From Butyrivibrio sp. (GTDB taxonomy: Bacteria; Bacillota; Clostridia; Lachnospirales; Lachnospiraceae), in the NCBI GenBank assembly GCA_017634825.1, contig JAGBMP010000004.1:1-57636 (forward strand): 57,636 nucleotides of DNA. The letters are read 5' to 3'. Positions 1 through 9,278 of the stretch are shown here, piece after piece (positions within the stretch are counted from its first letter, which is position 1; each line of letters begins with the position of its first letter). Position numbers and translations under genes: made by a program. The notes beneath the pieces are model-generated. The model ran no database searches, had not been told where the DNA came from, and saw only the letters and a program-made list of their open reading frames with translations.

Positions 1-14
1 AGGAGGAGTGGCTT

Positions 15-410
15 TTGATAAACAGTAATGTCTTTGATTACATTAATGTCATGGATAAAGCGGCCGATGCATCCTGGACCAGGAATGAGATAATTGCTAA
101 CAATATAGCGAATATCGATACTCCCGGCTACAAGAGGCAGGACCTTAACTTTGAGAGTGAGCTGGAGAGGGCTTTGGGACACTCCAGATATAAATCCATG
201 GACAAAAAAGTTGCCGACATAAAGGACAAGCACCTTGAAGCAAGAGTTGTCAATGATTACTCCGGCTTCTCCTACAGAACGGACAGAAATAACGTGGACG
301 TTGATACAGAGAACGTTCTTTTGGCAGCCAATCAGCTCAAGTACCAGGGACTGATGGAGGGACTTAAGCATGAGTTCCAGACCATCAATACTGTTACCAA
401 GTCTTCATGA
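15..410 (+). CDS. flgB: Flagellar basal-body rod protein FlgB
   Basis: Proximal rod subunit of the flagellar basal body, exported by the flagellar type III apparatus and assembled in the periplasmic/wall zone. The 131-aa protein has the usual rod-family N-terminus with the NNIANIDTPGYK motif at residues 29-40, and ends in the helical segment typical of rod proteins. The start is a TTG: AGGAGG at positions 1-6 sits 8 nt upstream and no ATG fits. It is followed 15 bp later by flgC, the normal rod-gene pair. Length matches the family. The promoter lies before the window. Confidence 0.95.
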   Translation: MINSNVFDYINVMDKAADASWTRNEIIANNIANIDTPGYKRQDLNFESELERALGHSRYKSMDKKVADIKDKHLEARVVNDYSGFSYRTDRNNVDVDTENVLLAANQLKYQGLMEGLKHEFQTINTVTKSS

Positions 411-425
411 TAAGGAGGGCGCAGC

Positions 426-872
426 ATGAACATATTTGATTCCTTCAATATCAATTCGTCAGGCATGACGGCTCAGAGATTTCGAATGGATATCATCTCT
501 GAGAATATCGCAAACGCCAACACCACAAGGACTGCAGATGGAACTCCTTATGTCAGGAAGGTTGTAAGGTTTGCTGAAAAGGGAACACAGACTCCGTTTT
601 CAAGGATCCTTAACGAGAGGCTCGACCACTACTCGGGAAGAGGCGTTAAGGTGGTAAGTGTTGAGAATGACAGCTGGACACAGATGAACATTGTCTATGA
701 TCCGTCACATCCGGACGCTGATGAGAATGGCTATGTTACATATCCAAACGTCAACACGGTAACAGAGATGACTAACCTCATAGACGCCAGCAGATCCTAT
801 GAGGCCAATGTAACAGCATTCAATGCCAGCAAGAACATAGCATCCCAGGGACTTAACCTGGGCAACGGCTAA
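426..872 (+). CDS. flgC: Flagellar basal-body rod protein FlgC
   Basis: Second proximal rod subunit. The 148-aa product shows the rod/hook-family N-terminal helix with SENIANANT at residues 25-33 and a C-terminal helix (about 112-146) containing SRSYEANVTAFNASK, a segment well conserved in FlgC. ATG start with AAGGAGG 6-8 nt upstream. It lies between flgB and fliE with gaps of about 15 bp, so the three are co-transcribed. Nothing unusual in length or residues. Confidence 0.96.
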   Translation: MNIFDSFNINSSGMTAQRFRMDIISENIANANTTRTADGTPYVRKVVRFAEKGTQTPFSRILNERLDHYSGRGVKVVSVENDSWTQMNIVYDPSHPDADENGYVTYPNVNTVTEMTNLIDASRSYEANVTAFNASKNIASQGLNLGNG

Positions 873-886
873 TGGGAGGGAAGTAA

Positions 887-1231
887 ATGGCATCTCTTGA
901 TATTTCTCAGCTTCGTAATGTAACCTCAGATGTTATAAGACATGCTGAGAAGACAAACAGCAAGGTATATAACGTACTCGGGGATTCACAGACAGGGAAT
1001 GATGAATCCTTTAAGAGTATTTTTTCGGCGGCAGTAGATAATATTTCTACTACCAATGCATATCTCTCTGACGCAGAGAACGAAGAGATAAAGTGGGCTC
1101 TGGGTCAGACCGAAAACACACACGATCTTTCAGTTGCACTGCAGAAGGCCCAGATGGCGCTTCAGTACACGGTGGCGATCAGAGACCGTGCAATGTCTGC
1201 GTATAGGGAGTTAACGCAGATGCAGATCTAA
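887..1231 (+). CDS. fliE: Flagellar hook-basal body adaptor FliE
   Basis: Links the MS ring (FliF) to the rod. The 114-aa protein ends in a typical FliE helix (ALQKAQMALQYTVAIRDRAMSAYREL...), the part of the family that stacks with the rod. The N-terminal half is variable, as usual. Its position after flgC and before fliF matches Bacillus and clostridial fla/che operons. ATG start after GGGAGGGAAG. Confidence 0.94.
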   Translation: MASLDISQLRNVTSDVIRHAEKTNSKVYNVLGDSQTGNDESFKSIFSAAVDNISTTNAYLSDAENEEIKWALGQTENTHDLSVALQKAQMALQYTVAIRDRAMSAYRELTQMQI

Positions 1232-1263
1232 GTTTTTTGTTTTATAGAGGGGAGGGAGAATAA

Positions 1264-2883
1264 ATGCCTGAGAGACTAAGAGCTATTTGGCAGAGAATTC
1301 TCGACTGGTGGAACCAATTTACAGCCAGGCAAAAGACCTTGATCATAGGGGCCAGCACGGTTGTACTATTGACCATCATTATTTTGGTGTCCGTACTTAA
1401 CCAGCCGCAATACATTCTATTGGCTAACGCCCAATCTACTAAGGAGGCTTCTGAGATCAGAGACCTTCTTGATTCTAATTCCATAAACTACAAGATCTCA
1501 GATGACGGTCTTGAGTTTAAGGTACTTAAAAAGGATCAGGCATCAGCCAATCTTTTGCTGGGAGCAAACGACATTCAGTCCTATGCTTACAGCATCGATA
1601 ATGTTACCAACGGAAGCTTTTCTACAACAGAATCAGACAAGCAAAAGAAGTATGTCCTTTATCTTGAATCAAGGCTTGAGCAGGACTTTATCGCTAAATT
1701 TGATGCTATTGAAGCTGCCAATGTTCAGCTCAACATTCCCGATGATGACGGAACACTTATAGGAAACAAGGAACAGGCTCATGCCTGGATTCTTCTTACT
1801 CTCAAGGAAGATGGCAAGTTTGATGAAGAAAACGCAGCATATCTTGCCAGAGCCGTTCAATCGGCAATTGGTAACGAGAACACCGATAACATTGTGATCC
1901 TTGATACCGGAGGCAACATGCTCTTTTCCGGAGGAGAGGATACTACAACAGCAGGCCTTGCATCAACACAGCTTACTGCCAAGGCCAAGGCCGAGCAGCT
2001 TGTAAAGGGCGAGGTTAAAAAGGTCCTTCTGGGAACCAAGCTCTATGACAACATTGAGGTTGCCAGTAATCTGGTAATGGATTTCAGCAACAAAGAGACA
2101 ACGACACATACTTATACACCTGCTGAAGACCAGACTCAGGGTGTTCTTAGTCATGAAGATACCTACAACGCTGAGAATGTCAGCGGAATCAGCGGAATAC
2201 CAGGAACTGACACCAATGCAGAGGATGAGACTACATACGTAACACAGGATAACACCAACTCCACATCTTCAATAACTGAGGAGTCAAGGGATTATCTTCC
2301 CAATGAAAAGATTACGACAGAGACGGATGCGCCCGGCAGGATCAAATATGATGAGTCATCAATTTCAGTGACTGCAATCAACTATTCCATTATGAAGGAA
2401 GAGGATTACAAGCCTGCAGATCACGAGAACATGACCTGGAGCGAGTTTAAGGCCGGAAATACTGAGCCAACCGTTATGGAAGTTCCTGAAGATATGATCA
2501 ACGTGGTATCAAAGGCCACAGGTATCACGGCAGAGAATGTTGCTATGGCTGCCTACACAGAATATGTATTCTTCGACAGAACAGGAAGTGCTGTCACTGT
2601 AACAGATATTCTTCAGATCGTACTTATACTGGTTATCCTTGCACTTCTGGCATTTATCATCATCAGAAGCATGTGGACCAGCAAGAAGACAGAAGAAGTT
2701 CCGGAGCAGCCGGAAGAGCTTTCTGTTGAACAGCTTTTGGAATCACAGCCTGAAGAAGTACTTAACGATATCGAGATGGATCAGGGGTCTGAGACCAAGA
2801 GACTTATTGAGAAGTTTGTGGATGAGAATCCTGAAGCAGCAGCTACGCTTCTTAGGAACTGGCTCAACGAAGACTTCATTTAA
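1264..2883 (+). CDS. fliF: Flagellar MS-ring protein FliF
   Basis: Inner-membrane MS-ring protein on which the motor and export gate are built. The 539 aa include a first membrane helix at about 25-45, ring-building motifs in the periplasmic part, and a second helix at about 446-470. A cytoplasmic acidic tail (470-539) ends in the segment that docks FliG (AATLLRNWLNEDFI). The central region (about 290-400) is rich in Thr, Ser, Asn and Glu and is the least conserved part of the family. GGGGAGGGAG precedes the ATG. Length is normal. Confidence 0.95.
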   Translation: MPERLRAIWQRILDWWNQFTARQKTLIIGASTVVLLTIIILVSVLNQPQYILLANAQSTKEASEIRDLLDSNSINYKISDDGLEFKVLKKDQASANLLLGANDIQSYAYSIDNVTNGSFSTTESDKQKKYVLYLESRLEQDFIAKFDAIEAANVQLNIPDDDGTLIGNKEQAHAWILLTLKEDGKFDEENAAYLARAVQSAIGNENTDNIVILDTGGNMLFSGGEDTTTAGLASTQLTAKAKAEQLVKGEVKKVLLGTKLYDNIEVASNLVMDFSNKETTTHTYTPAEDQTQGVLSHEDTYNAENVSGISGIPGTDTNAEDETTYVTQDNTNSTSSITEESRDYLPNEKITTETDAPGRIKYDESSISVTAINYSIMKEEDYKPADHENMTWSEFKAGNTEPTVMEVPEDMINVVSKATGITAENVAMAAYTEYVFFDRTGSAVTVTDILQIVLILVILALLAFIIIRSMWTSKKTEEVPEQPEELSVEQLLESQPEEVLNDIEMDQGSETKRLIEKFVDENPEAAATLLRNWLNEDFI

Positions 2884-2910
2884 TTATTTATACAGGGGAG
2901 TAATGAAACT

Positions 2911-3942
2911 ATGATGGACATGGAAGGCGGCAATCCCTTAACCGCGGACTTTACAGGGACACAAAAAGCGGCGATTTTACTGATTGCACTCGGACCGGAA
3001 AAATCCTCCGCCATATTTAAGCATCTCAAAGAAGAAGAAATTGAGGAGCTTACTCTGGAGATCGCCAACACGAGGAGTGTCACCTCGCAGGTAAAAGAGG
3101 CAGTTTTAGAGGAATTCTACGGAGTGTGTCTTGCACAGCAGTATATTGCAGAAGGTGGTATCTCTTATGCAAAAGAGCTTCTTGAGAAAGCTCTTGGTGA
3201 AGACAAGGCTCTTGACGTTATCAGTAAGCTCACTGCATCGCTTCAGGTTAAGCCTTTCGAATTTATCCGAAAGACCGAGCCTTCGCAGATACTTACATTC
3301 ATTCAGGACGAGCATCCTCAGACAATCGCCCTTATCCTGTCATATATGTCGCCTGCCCAGAGTGCTATGATCCTGTCGGCACTGGCACCTGACAGACAGG
3401 CTGATGTTGCAAAACGTATAGCTGCTATGGACAGAACAAGTCCGGATACGATCAAAGAGGTAGAGAAGGTATTGGAATCAAAGCTGTCATCACTTGTAAA
3501 TCAGGATTACACTATCATCGGTGGTGTAGATGCAGTAGTAGAAATCCTCAACACTGTCGATCGTGCTACAGAGAAGCATATTATGGAGACTCTGGAAATC
3601 GAAGAGCCGGAGCTGGCAGACGAGATCAGAAAGAAGATGTTCGTATTCGAAGATGTGCTTCTGTTGGACGACAGATCTATTCAGAGAGTGCTGCGTGAGG
3701 TTGAGAACTCTGACCTTGCTCTTGCCTGCAAGAGTGCTACAGAGCAGGTTCAAAATGCGATCTTCAACAACCTCTCAAAGCGTCTTGCTGCTATGATCAA
3801 GGAAGATATGGATTTCATGGGACCTGTGCGTATGAAGGATGTTGAGGAAGCTCAGCAGAAGATCGTCAACGTTATCAGGAAGCTTGAGGATTCAGGCGAG
3901 ATCGTAATCTCCAGAGGTGGAGGTGATGAGTTAGTTGTCTAA
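2911..3942 (+). CDS. fliG: Flagellar motor switch protein FliG
   Basis: Rotor protein that receives torque from MotA and transmits switching from FliM/FliY. The 343 aa show all three FliG parts: an N-terminal FliF-binding domain, the middle domain with EHPQTIALILSYM, and a C-terminal charged torque helix (FEDVLLLDDRSIQRVLREVENSDLALACK). Two in-frame ATGs occur at 2911 and 2914, with CAGGGGAG upstream. The 3' end overlaps fliH by 8 bp, which suggests translational coupling. Confidence 0.96.
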   Translation: MMDMEGGNPLTADFTGTQKAAILLIALGPEKSSAIFKHLKEEEIEELTLEIANTRSVTSQVKEAVLEEFYGVCLAQQYIAEGGISYAKELLEKALGEDKALDVISKLTASLQVKPFEFIRKTEPSQILTFIQDEHPQTIALILSYMSPAQSAMILSALAPDRQADVAKRIAAMDRTSPDTIKEVEKVLESKLSSLVNQDYTIIGGVDAVVEILNTVDRATEKHIMETLEIEEPELADEIRKKMFVFEDVLLLDDRSIQRVLREVENSDLALACKSATEQVQNAIFNNLSKRLAAMIKEDMDFMGPVRMKDVEEAQQKIVNVIRKLEDSGEIVISRGGGDELVV

Positions 3943-4810
3943 TCTTTTTAAAGCAGGCTACGTTAGCTATGATCAATCAGAAGCAAGGATCATCGACAGC
4001 AACGAGCTTGCAAATCGTAAAATAGAAGCTTTTCAGGAACAGGAAATGAAGAAGCAAAGGGCTCAGATGCTTCAGGAAGAGCCCTCCTATGATACTGCTG
4101 AGGGAGATGATTTTGTCCCCGGCATAGATATGCAGCAGCTATCGCAACTTACAGAGGATCAGAGCATGTTAGAATCAGTTCCTGATCCTCAATTTGATAT
4201 GGAAGCGATGCAGGCTGAGATCGACCTTAAGCTCCAACAGGCTCAGGAACAGGCAGATACGATAGTTAATAATGCTCATGCCCAGGCTCAGGAGATTATG
4301 CAGATGGCTCAGCAGCAGGGCCATCAGGAAGGGTATGACGCAGGCTACCAGGAAGGTGTAGCAGCAGCCCAGGCTCTTCAGGCTGACTTTGAGCAGCAAA
4401 AAGAGGATCTGGAAAAGCAGTATCAGCAGATAGTTGATGAACTTGAGCCTGAGATGGTAGATATTCTTACTCAGATCTATGAGCATGTGTTCAATATTGA
4501 ACTCAGAGAAGATAAGGGGATCATCCTTCATCTTTTAAAGACCACACTATCCAGGATCGAGCCCGGAAATGACCTGATCGTCCATATTTCGTCGGATGAT
4601 TATGACGATATCATGGAACAGAAAGAGGAACTGGATGCCTGCATAACATCTCCCAATACATCCATGGAGATAATAGAGGATCCTCTCCTTAAGGAGAATG
4701 AGTGCATGATCGAATCAGACAGCGGAGTATTCGACTGCAGTCTCGGTGTTGAGCTGTCGGAGATAACAAGAAAGCTCAAGCTCCTTTCTTTTGACAGAAA
4801 GCGAAGATAA
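3935..4810 (+). CDS. fliH: Flagellar export apparatus protein FliH
   Basis: Peripheral stator-like subunit that regulates the FliI ATPase. The 291-aa protein has a Gln/Glu-rich coiled coil in the middle (about 85-170), including a GYDAGYQEGVAAAQ stretch of the GxxxG type typical of FliH, and a C-terminal FliH/SctL domain. The start is TTG at 3935, inside the end of fliG, with GGTGGAGGTGATG just upstream as the ribosome binding site. It sits directly before fliI, its partner. It is slightly longer than average because of the N-terminal extension. Confidence 0.9.
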   Translation: MSNLFKAGYVSYDQSEARIIDSNELANRKIEAFQEQEMKKQRAQMLQEEPSYDTAEGDDFVPGIDMQQLSQLTEDQSMLESVPDPQFDMEAMQAEIDLKLQQAQEQADTIVNNAHAQAQEIMQMAQQQGHQEGYDAGYQEGVAAAQALQADFEQQKEDLEKQYQQIVDELEPEMVDILTQIYEHVFNIELREDKGIILHLLKTTLSRIEPGNDLIVHISSDDYDDIMEQKEELDACITSPNTSMEIIEDPLLKENECMIESDSGVFDCSLGVELSEITRKLKLLSFDRKRR

Positions 4811-4822
4811 AGGCGGAAGATT

Positions 4823-6181
4823 ATGCTTGTAAGTTCGGTTGATTTGTCAAAATATAAAAAAATGCAGAATGCGCCCTTTTACCGTACCAGAGGTAAAGTG
4901 GTCAATGTTATAGGACTTACTATAGAATCGGCAGGCCCTGATGCCAAGCTTGGTGATATATGCCTTATTTATCCCAAGAAAAAGAAGGACGATGCCATGA
5001 CGGACAACGTGGTAAAGCCTTCCATGGCCGAGGTTGTGGGCTTTAAAGACGGCCGCGTTCAGCTTATGCCCTATGAGAACACCAGCGGAATAGGAAATGG
5101 CAGTATTGTTGAAAATACTGATTCTCCCCTGAGGGTAAACGTGGGTGAAGGACTTCTTGGAAAGACGCTTGACGGCCTTGGCAGGATCGACGGAACAAAC
5201 TACGGTCAGGGCGTACAGCTCGAGGGCGGTGTTGCTTATTCTGTTGAGAATCAGCCGCCGGATCCCATGACCAGGGATCCTATTTCCGAAGTACTTCCAC
5301 TTGGAGTTAAGGCAGTAGACGGGCTTCTCACAGTAGGCAAGGGGCAGCGTATCGGTATTTTCGCCGGTTCCGGTGTGGGTAAATCGACACTTCTTGGAAT
5401 GTTTGCAAGAAACACCAAGGCGGACATCAACGTCATTGCTCTTATCGGAGAGCGTGGAAGAGAGGTTCGCGAATTCATAGAGAGGGACATGGGCGAGGAA
5501 GGTATGAAGAGGTCTATCGTTGTCTGTGCTACCTCGGACAAGCCTGCCCTAGAGAGATTGAAGGCGGCTAAAACCGCCACATCAATCGCAGAGTATTTCA
5601 GAGATAAGGGCAAGGACGTGCTTTTGATGATGGACTCTTTGACCCGTTTTTCCATGGCTCAGAGAGAAATCGGTCTGGCCAGCGGAGAGCCACCTGTTTC
5701 AAGAGGATATCCCCCGTCGGTATATGCCGAGATGCCCAAGCTCCTTGAGAGGGCGGGGAGATCAAGAAAGGGTTCCATAACTGGTCTTTATACCGTTCTT
5801 GTAGACGGTGATGATATGAATGAACCTATTACCGATACTGCCCGCGGTATTCTGGACGGACATATAGTACTTAATAGAAAGCTTGCGCAAAAGAACCATT
5901 ACCCGGCCATAGATGTTCTGGCAAGTATCTCGAGATGTATGTCTGCCATTGCAGATCCCGAACACAAAAAGGCGGCGGGCAAACTGAAAAATGTTCTGGC
6001 CACTTACAACGATGCAGAGGACCTTATCAACATCGGAGCATACAGAAGCGGTGCCAATAAGAACATTGACTATGCCGTATCTAAGATTGAACAGGTAAAT
6101 GCATTTCTCATGCAGGAGACCGATGAGAAATTCTCTTTTGAAGAAGAAAGAGAGCAACTACTTAGCATATTCAGGGATTAA
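4823..6181 (+). CDS. fliI: Flagellum-specific ATPase FliI
   Basis: F1-beta-like hexameric ATPase that delivers and unfolds export substrates at the flagellar type III gate. The 452 aa carry a Walker A loop (AGSGVGKST, about 180-188), the Walker B region MMDSLTRFSMAQREIGLA (from about residue 269), and SGEPPVSRGYPPSVYAEMP, a strong signature of type III ATPases. ATG start, 12 bp after fliH. Length is standard. Confidence 0.97.
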   Translation: MLVSSVDLSKYKKMQNAPFYRTRGKVVNVIGLTIESAGPDAKLGDICLIYPKKKKDDAMTDNVVKPSMAEVVGFKDGRVQLMPYENTSGIGNGSIVENTDSPLRVNVGEGLLGKTLDGLGRIDGTNYGQGVQLEGGVAYSVENQPPDPMTRDPISEVLPLGVKAVDGLLTVGKGQRIGIFAGSGVGKSTLLGMFARNTKADINVIALIGERGREVREFIERDMGEEGMKRSIVVCATSDKPALERLKAAKTATSIAEYFRDKGKDVLLMMDSLTRFSMAQREIGLASGEPPVSRGYPPSVYAEMPKLLERAGRSRKGSITGLYTVLVDGDDMNEPITDTARGILDGHIVLNRKLAQKNHYPAIDVLASISRCMSAIADPEHKKAAGKLKNVLATYNDAEDLINIGAYRSGANKNIDYAVSKIEQVNAFLMQETDEKFSFEEEREQLLSIFRD

Positions 6182-6193
6182 AAAGGATAGGCT

Positions 6194-6652
6194 ATGGCGA
6201 GATTTGTCTACAGAATGCAGAGCGTCCTCAATATCAAGCAACAGACCGAGAATCAGACCAAGATGGAATTTGCTATGGCTCAGGCGGAGCTCAACAAGCA
6301 GCTTGATATACTGCAGGAGTATGTGACCAGAAAAGAAAATTACATGAGAGAAGCCGAGGAACTGAGAAACAGTGAGAGCTTAAAACTTCAGGAAATTCTC
6401 GATAACCAGTATGCCACTGCTCAGATGGATGTGATGATAAAACATCAGGCCGGAGTTATTAAGAAGTACGAAGACAATGTGGAGAAGGTCAGAGTAAAGC
6501 TTACCAGAAACATCCAGGAGAGAAAAATGCAGGAGAGCCTCAGGGACAGGGCATTTGCTGAGTTTCTTGAGGAACAGAAACAGGAAGAAGCAAAAGAAAA
6601 CGACCAGCGTACCAGCTTTACTTACGGACAAAGACAAAAGGAAGAGGGATAA
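6194..6652 (+). CDS. fliJ: Flagellar export chaperone FliJ
   Basis: Coiled-coil stalk protein that inserts into the FliI hexamer. The 152 aa are almost wholly helical and charged, with the FliJ-like beginning FVYRMQSVLNIKQQTENQTK and a long coiled coil to about residue 140. The assignment rests on position (directly after fliI) together with size and composition, because FliJ sequences diverge strongly. Its TAA is followed immediately by the ATG of the next gene. Confidence 0.88.
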   Translation: MARFVYRMQSVLNIKQQTENQTKMEFAMAQAELNKQLDILQEYVTRKENYMREAEELRNSESLKLQEILDNQYATAQMDVMIKHQAGVIKKYEDNVEKVRVKLTRNIQERKMQESLRDRAFAEFLEEQKQEEAKENDQRTSFTYGQRQKEEG

Positions 6653-7606
6653 ATGGCTGATTCTAAATTACTAAATGCACCGGAAGACCCAAAAGCGGCC
6701 AAGGCCCAGCTAAAAGCTGATAAAAAAGAATATAAGAAAAAGCTGAAGGAACAGGCAAAGGCCCAGAGGGAACAGGAGAGAGAATTCGCCGACAGAGCTG
6801 CCGAAATAAACGGTGACAATGCCGGTGGACTGGCTACTTTGGTCATAACTTTTCTGATCATCCTTATCTGGCTTGCCATCATGGTTCTTTTGGTCAAGCT
6901 TGATGTCGGAGGCTTTGGATCGGATGTGCTTGCCCCAATACTCAAAGATGTTCCGTATGTAAACTGGATTCTTCCGGAAGGATCTTATGAGAAGAACACT
7001 GCGAGCACGGCAGACACACAGACAACTGTTGAAGTTACAGGTGATGTAGCCCAGACCGGGTCAATTGCAACCATTGAAGATGCCCAGGCTTATATAAAGA
7101 GACTTGAGCAGGCGCTACAATCCGAGATGGAGCAAAACAGCGCACTCTCAGCTGAAAATGAGAAGCTTAAGGCGGAAGTAACAAGACTTGAACCTTTTGA
7201 ACTTCAGCAAAAAGAATTTTATGAAGAGCGAGAGAAATTCTATAACGAAGTAGTTTACGGTGAGAATGCTCCTGATGCTGAAACCTACAAGCAGTATTAT
7301 GAGGAGATAGATCCTGAGTCTGCTGCCGAGATATACAAGAAAGTTGTTCAGGGCGGCGTTGATGACGCAGCAATAAAGGCTTTTGCCACAACATATTCAG
7401 GCATGAAGGCAAAGAGTGCTGCAAAGATCTTTGACGAGATGGTAACGGAGAATCAGATCCAGCTTGTTGCAAAGATACTGGCTCAGATGTCTGTTGAGAA
7501 CAGAGGCGACATACTTGCAGCTATGGAAGAGGCAAATGCAGCCAAGCTCACACAGCTTCTTGAACCCAATGCACTTGAGCAAAAATCTACAAAAGTTACC
7601 GGATAA
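6653..7606 (+). CDS. Membrane protein with MgtE_N-like C-terminal domain (YlxF/MotE/FlbB-like flagellar protein)
   Basis: The 317 aa begin with a Lys/Glu-rich cytoplasmic coiled region (1-55), then a single membrane helix (about 60-82). A variable Thr-rich segment, a coiled coil (about 145-200) and a C-terminal helical domain (about 215-305) follow. The C-terminal domain contains DPESAAEIYKKV, KSAAKIFDEM and RGDILAAMEEANAAKLTQLL, the repeated pattern of the MgtE N-terminal domain. Proteins of this build occur after fliJ in many Firmicutes (YlxF) and are related to MotE/FlbB, which help stator or FliL assembly. Here only position and domain type support such a role. It is the last gene before a strong terminator. 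Confidence 0.75.
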   Translation: MADSKLLNAPEDPKAAKAQLKADKKEYKKKLKEQAKAQREQEREFADRAAEINGDNAGGLATLVITFLIILIWLAIMVLLVKLDVGGFGSDVLAPILKDVPYVNWILPEGSYEKNTASTADTQTTVEVTGDVAQTGSIATIEDAQAYIKRLEQALQSEMEQNSALSAENEKLKAEVTRLEPFELQQKEFYEEREKFYNEVVYGENAPDAETYKQYYEEIDPESAAEIYKKVVQGGVDDAAIKAFATTYSGMKAKSAAKIFDEMVTENQIQLVAKILAQMSVENRGDILAAMEEANAAKLTQLLEPNALEQKSTKVTG

Positions 7607-7620
7607 TTATAAGCCGTTTT

Positions 7621-7654
7621 AGAGTCCACTGTAGAAAAACAGTGGACTCTTTTT
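7621..7654 (+). terminator. Rho-independent terminator after the fliJ/MgtE_N-like gene
   Basis: A perfect 11-bp stem (AGAGTCCACTG, 7621-7631, with its complement at 7640-7650), an 8-nt loop and a T run from 7650. It lies 14 bp after the preceding stop codon and separates the flgB-fliJ block from the fliK unit. Confidence 0.95.
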
Positions 7655-7676
7655 AAAAGAAATTTCCAAATAAAGC

Positions 7677-7703
7677 TAAAGTTATTTACACATGTTCCGA
7701 TAT
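7677..7703 (+). promoter_or_regulatory. SigD (sigma-28) type promoter for fliK-flgD-flgE
   Basis: TAAAGTTA (7677-7684), 11 nt, TCCGATAT (7696-7703). This matches the sigma-28/SigD consensus TAAAGTTT-N11-GCCGATAA at nearly every informative position, in the only gap between a terminator and fliK. A short inverted repeat GGGCA/TGCCC (7721-7725 and 7735-7739) follows in the predicted 5' UTR. The match is visual; no expression data. Confidence 0.8.
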
Positions 7704-7767
7704 ATTTAACGAAAGATTATGGGCAGAGTATGTATGCCCGAAAGAAAAATATGGAAGGAGGGTTTAG

Positions 7768-9252
7768 ATGAGCAGTGCAAATAACGCAGTAGGCGCTATG
7801 GCAGCTTACTTTGTACAGGGCACTGCAGCCACAAACGTTTCAACTGTCACAAATAAAGACACGAAGACAGCAGCAGGCGCAAGTTTCGACATGGTACTTA
7901 ACAAAGTATCGGGAAGTCTTATCCAGAACAAGACCGCTGATGTCTCCAAGCAGGTTAATCAATCACTTGATAACTCAAAGCAGACAAAGCGTACTGATCT
8001 GACAGCAAACGCTGATACCTCATCTGTTTCAGCCGACAAGGCACAGACAGATAACACTCAGACACAGGAAGTTAAGAGTACGGTAGATAGCAAAGATACA
8101 GTAGTGACAAACGAAACACAGGGCACGGAAGCTGATACAAAGCTGCAGGAATCCTTAAATGAGGCAGGAAAAGAACTTATGACTCAGCTCGCAGATGAAC
8201 TTGGCATCACAGAAGATGATGTGGTCAATGCGATGCAGGTACTTGGCCTCATGGCAGTAGATCTTTTGAATCCCGCAAACATAGCTCAGATGATCACACA
8301 GCTTAGCGGACAGGAGGAGACAATAGATCTCATAACAGACACTGACATATATACTTCGTTGCAGGACCTCATGGAGGGTGCAGAAAGTATGAAGGACGAA
8401 CTTATGAATGAGTTCGATCTGTCAGAGGAAGAACTTCAGGCCGGCATTTCAAATGCAAAAGATAACTTCAGGCAGATGCTTGAAGAGGGACTTGAAGGAA
8501 CAGTAAGCGAAGAAGATCAGGCAGTAGTTCCCCTTGATCCAAACGCAAACGCAGTTAAGGACACAAAGACTGATGCACCACAGTCAGAGGCGTTCACAGA
8601 CCAGCCGATGGTAGAAGAGAAAAAGGTTGAGATCACCACAAACAGTTCCAAGGAAGGTGGCAACAAAAATTCTCTCCAAAGCGGCGCAGAGTCATCAAAT
8701 CTTTTCAATCAGGTAATGAATAATATCGCAGATGCTGCTGCAGGCGTAGAAGGCTCAGACACGGTTTCTTACGCAGACAGAGAGCAGATGGAAAACATTA
8801 TCAGGCAGATCACGGAAAAGATAACTATTTCAGCAAAGAATGAAGAGACTTCCATGGAACTTTCGCTCCATCCGGCAAGCCTTGGCAATGTAAATATTCT
8901 TTTAACCAGTGGTAAAGACGGAATTGTTGCTAAGTTTACAGCTCAGAACCAGATTGTAAAAGAGGCTATTGAAGCACAGATGGTTCAGCTCCAGCAGAAA
9001 TTCGATGAGCAGGGCATAAAGGTTACATCGATCGAAGTAACAATTGCCAGTCACGGATTCGAACAGAACCTCGAGCAGGGGAATGAGAGACACTCCGGTG
9101 AAGCAGGGGCTGAGAAAAAGGTTAAATCCTTAAGAAGAATAAACCTTTCAGACCTTGAAGCAACCGAAGAAGCAGAAGCTCAGAGCGATGCTGAAAAGAT
9201 AGCGCTTCAGATGATGGCGGCAAATGGCAATATGGTTGACTTTAGTGCATAA
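7768..9252 (+). CDS. fliK: Flagellar hook-length control protein FliK
   Basis: Molecular ruler that sets hook length and triggers the export switch through FlhB. The 494 aa consist of a long Thr/Asp/Gln-rich, low-complexity ruler region (about 1-345) and a C-terminal Flg_hook domain (about 350-430) with MELSLHPASLGNVNILL followed by FDEQGIKVTSIEV, the conserved core. It ends in a short acidic tail. ATG after GGAAGGAGGG. It precedes flgD and flgE as in Bacillus. Length is within the broad range of the family. Confidence 0.92.
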   Translation: MSSANNAVGAMAAYFVQGTAATNVSTVTNKDTKTAAGASFDMVLNKVSGSLIQNKTADVSKQVNQSLDNSKQTKRTDLTANADTSSVSADKAQTDNTQTQEVKSTVDSKDTVVTNETQGTEADTKLQESLNEAGKELMTQLADELGITEDDVVNAMQVLGLMAVDLLNPANIAQMITQLSGQEETIDLITDTDIYTSLQDLMEGAESMKDELMNEFDLSEEELQAGISNAKDNFRQMLEEGLEGTVSEEDQAVVPLDPNANAVKDTKTDAPQSEAFTDQPMVEEKKVEITTNSSKEGGNKNSLQSGAESSNLFNQVMNNIADAAAGVEGSDTVSYADREQMENIIRQITEKITISAKNEETSMELSLHPASLGNVNILLTSGKDGIVAKFTAQNQIVKEAIEAQMVQLQQKFDEQGIKVTSIEVTIASHGFEQNLEQGNERHSGEAGAEKKVKSLRRINLSDLEATEEAEAQSDAEKIALQMMAANGNMVDFSA

Positions 9253-9278
9253 CTAAAGGCAAAGAAAAAGAGGTCATT

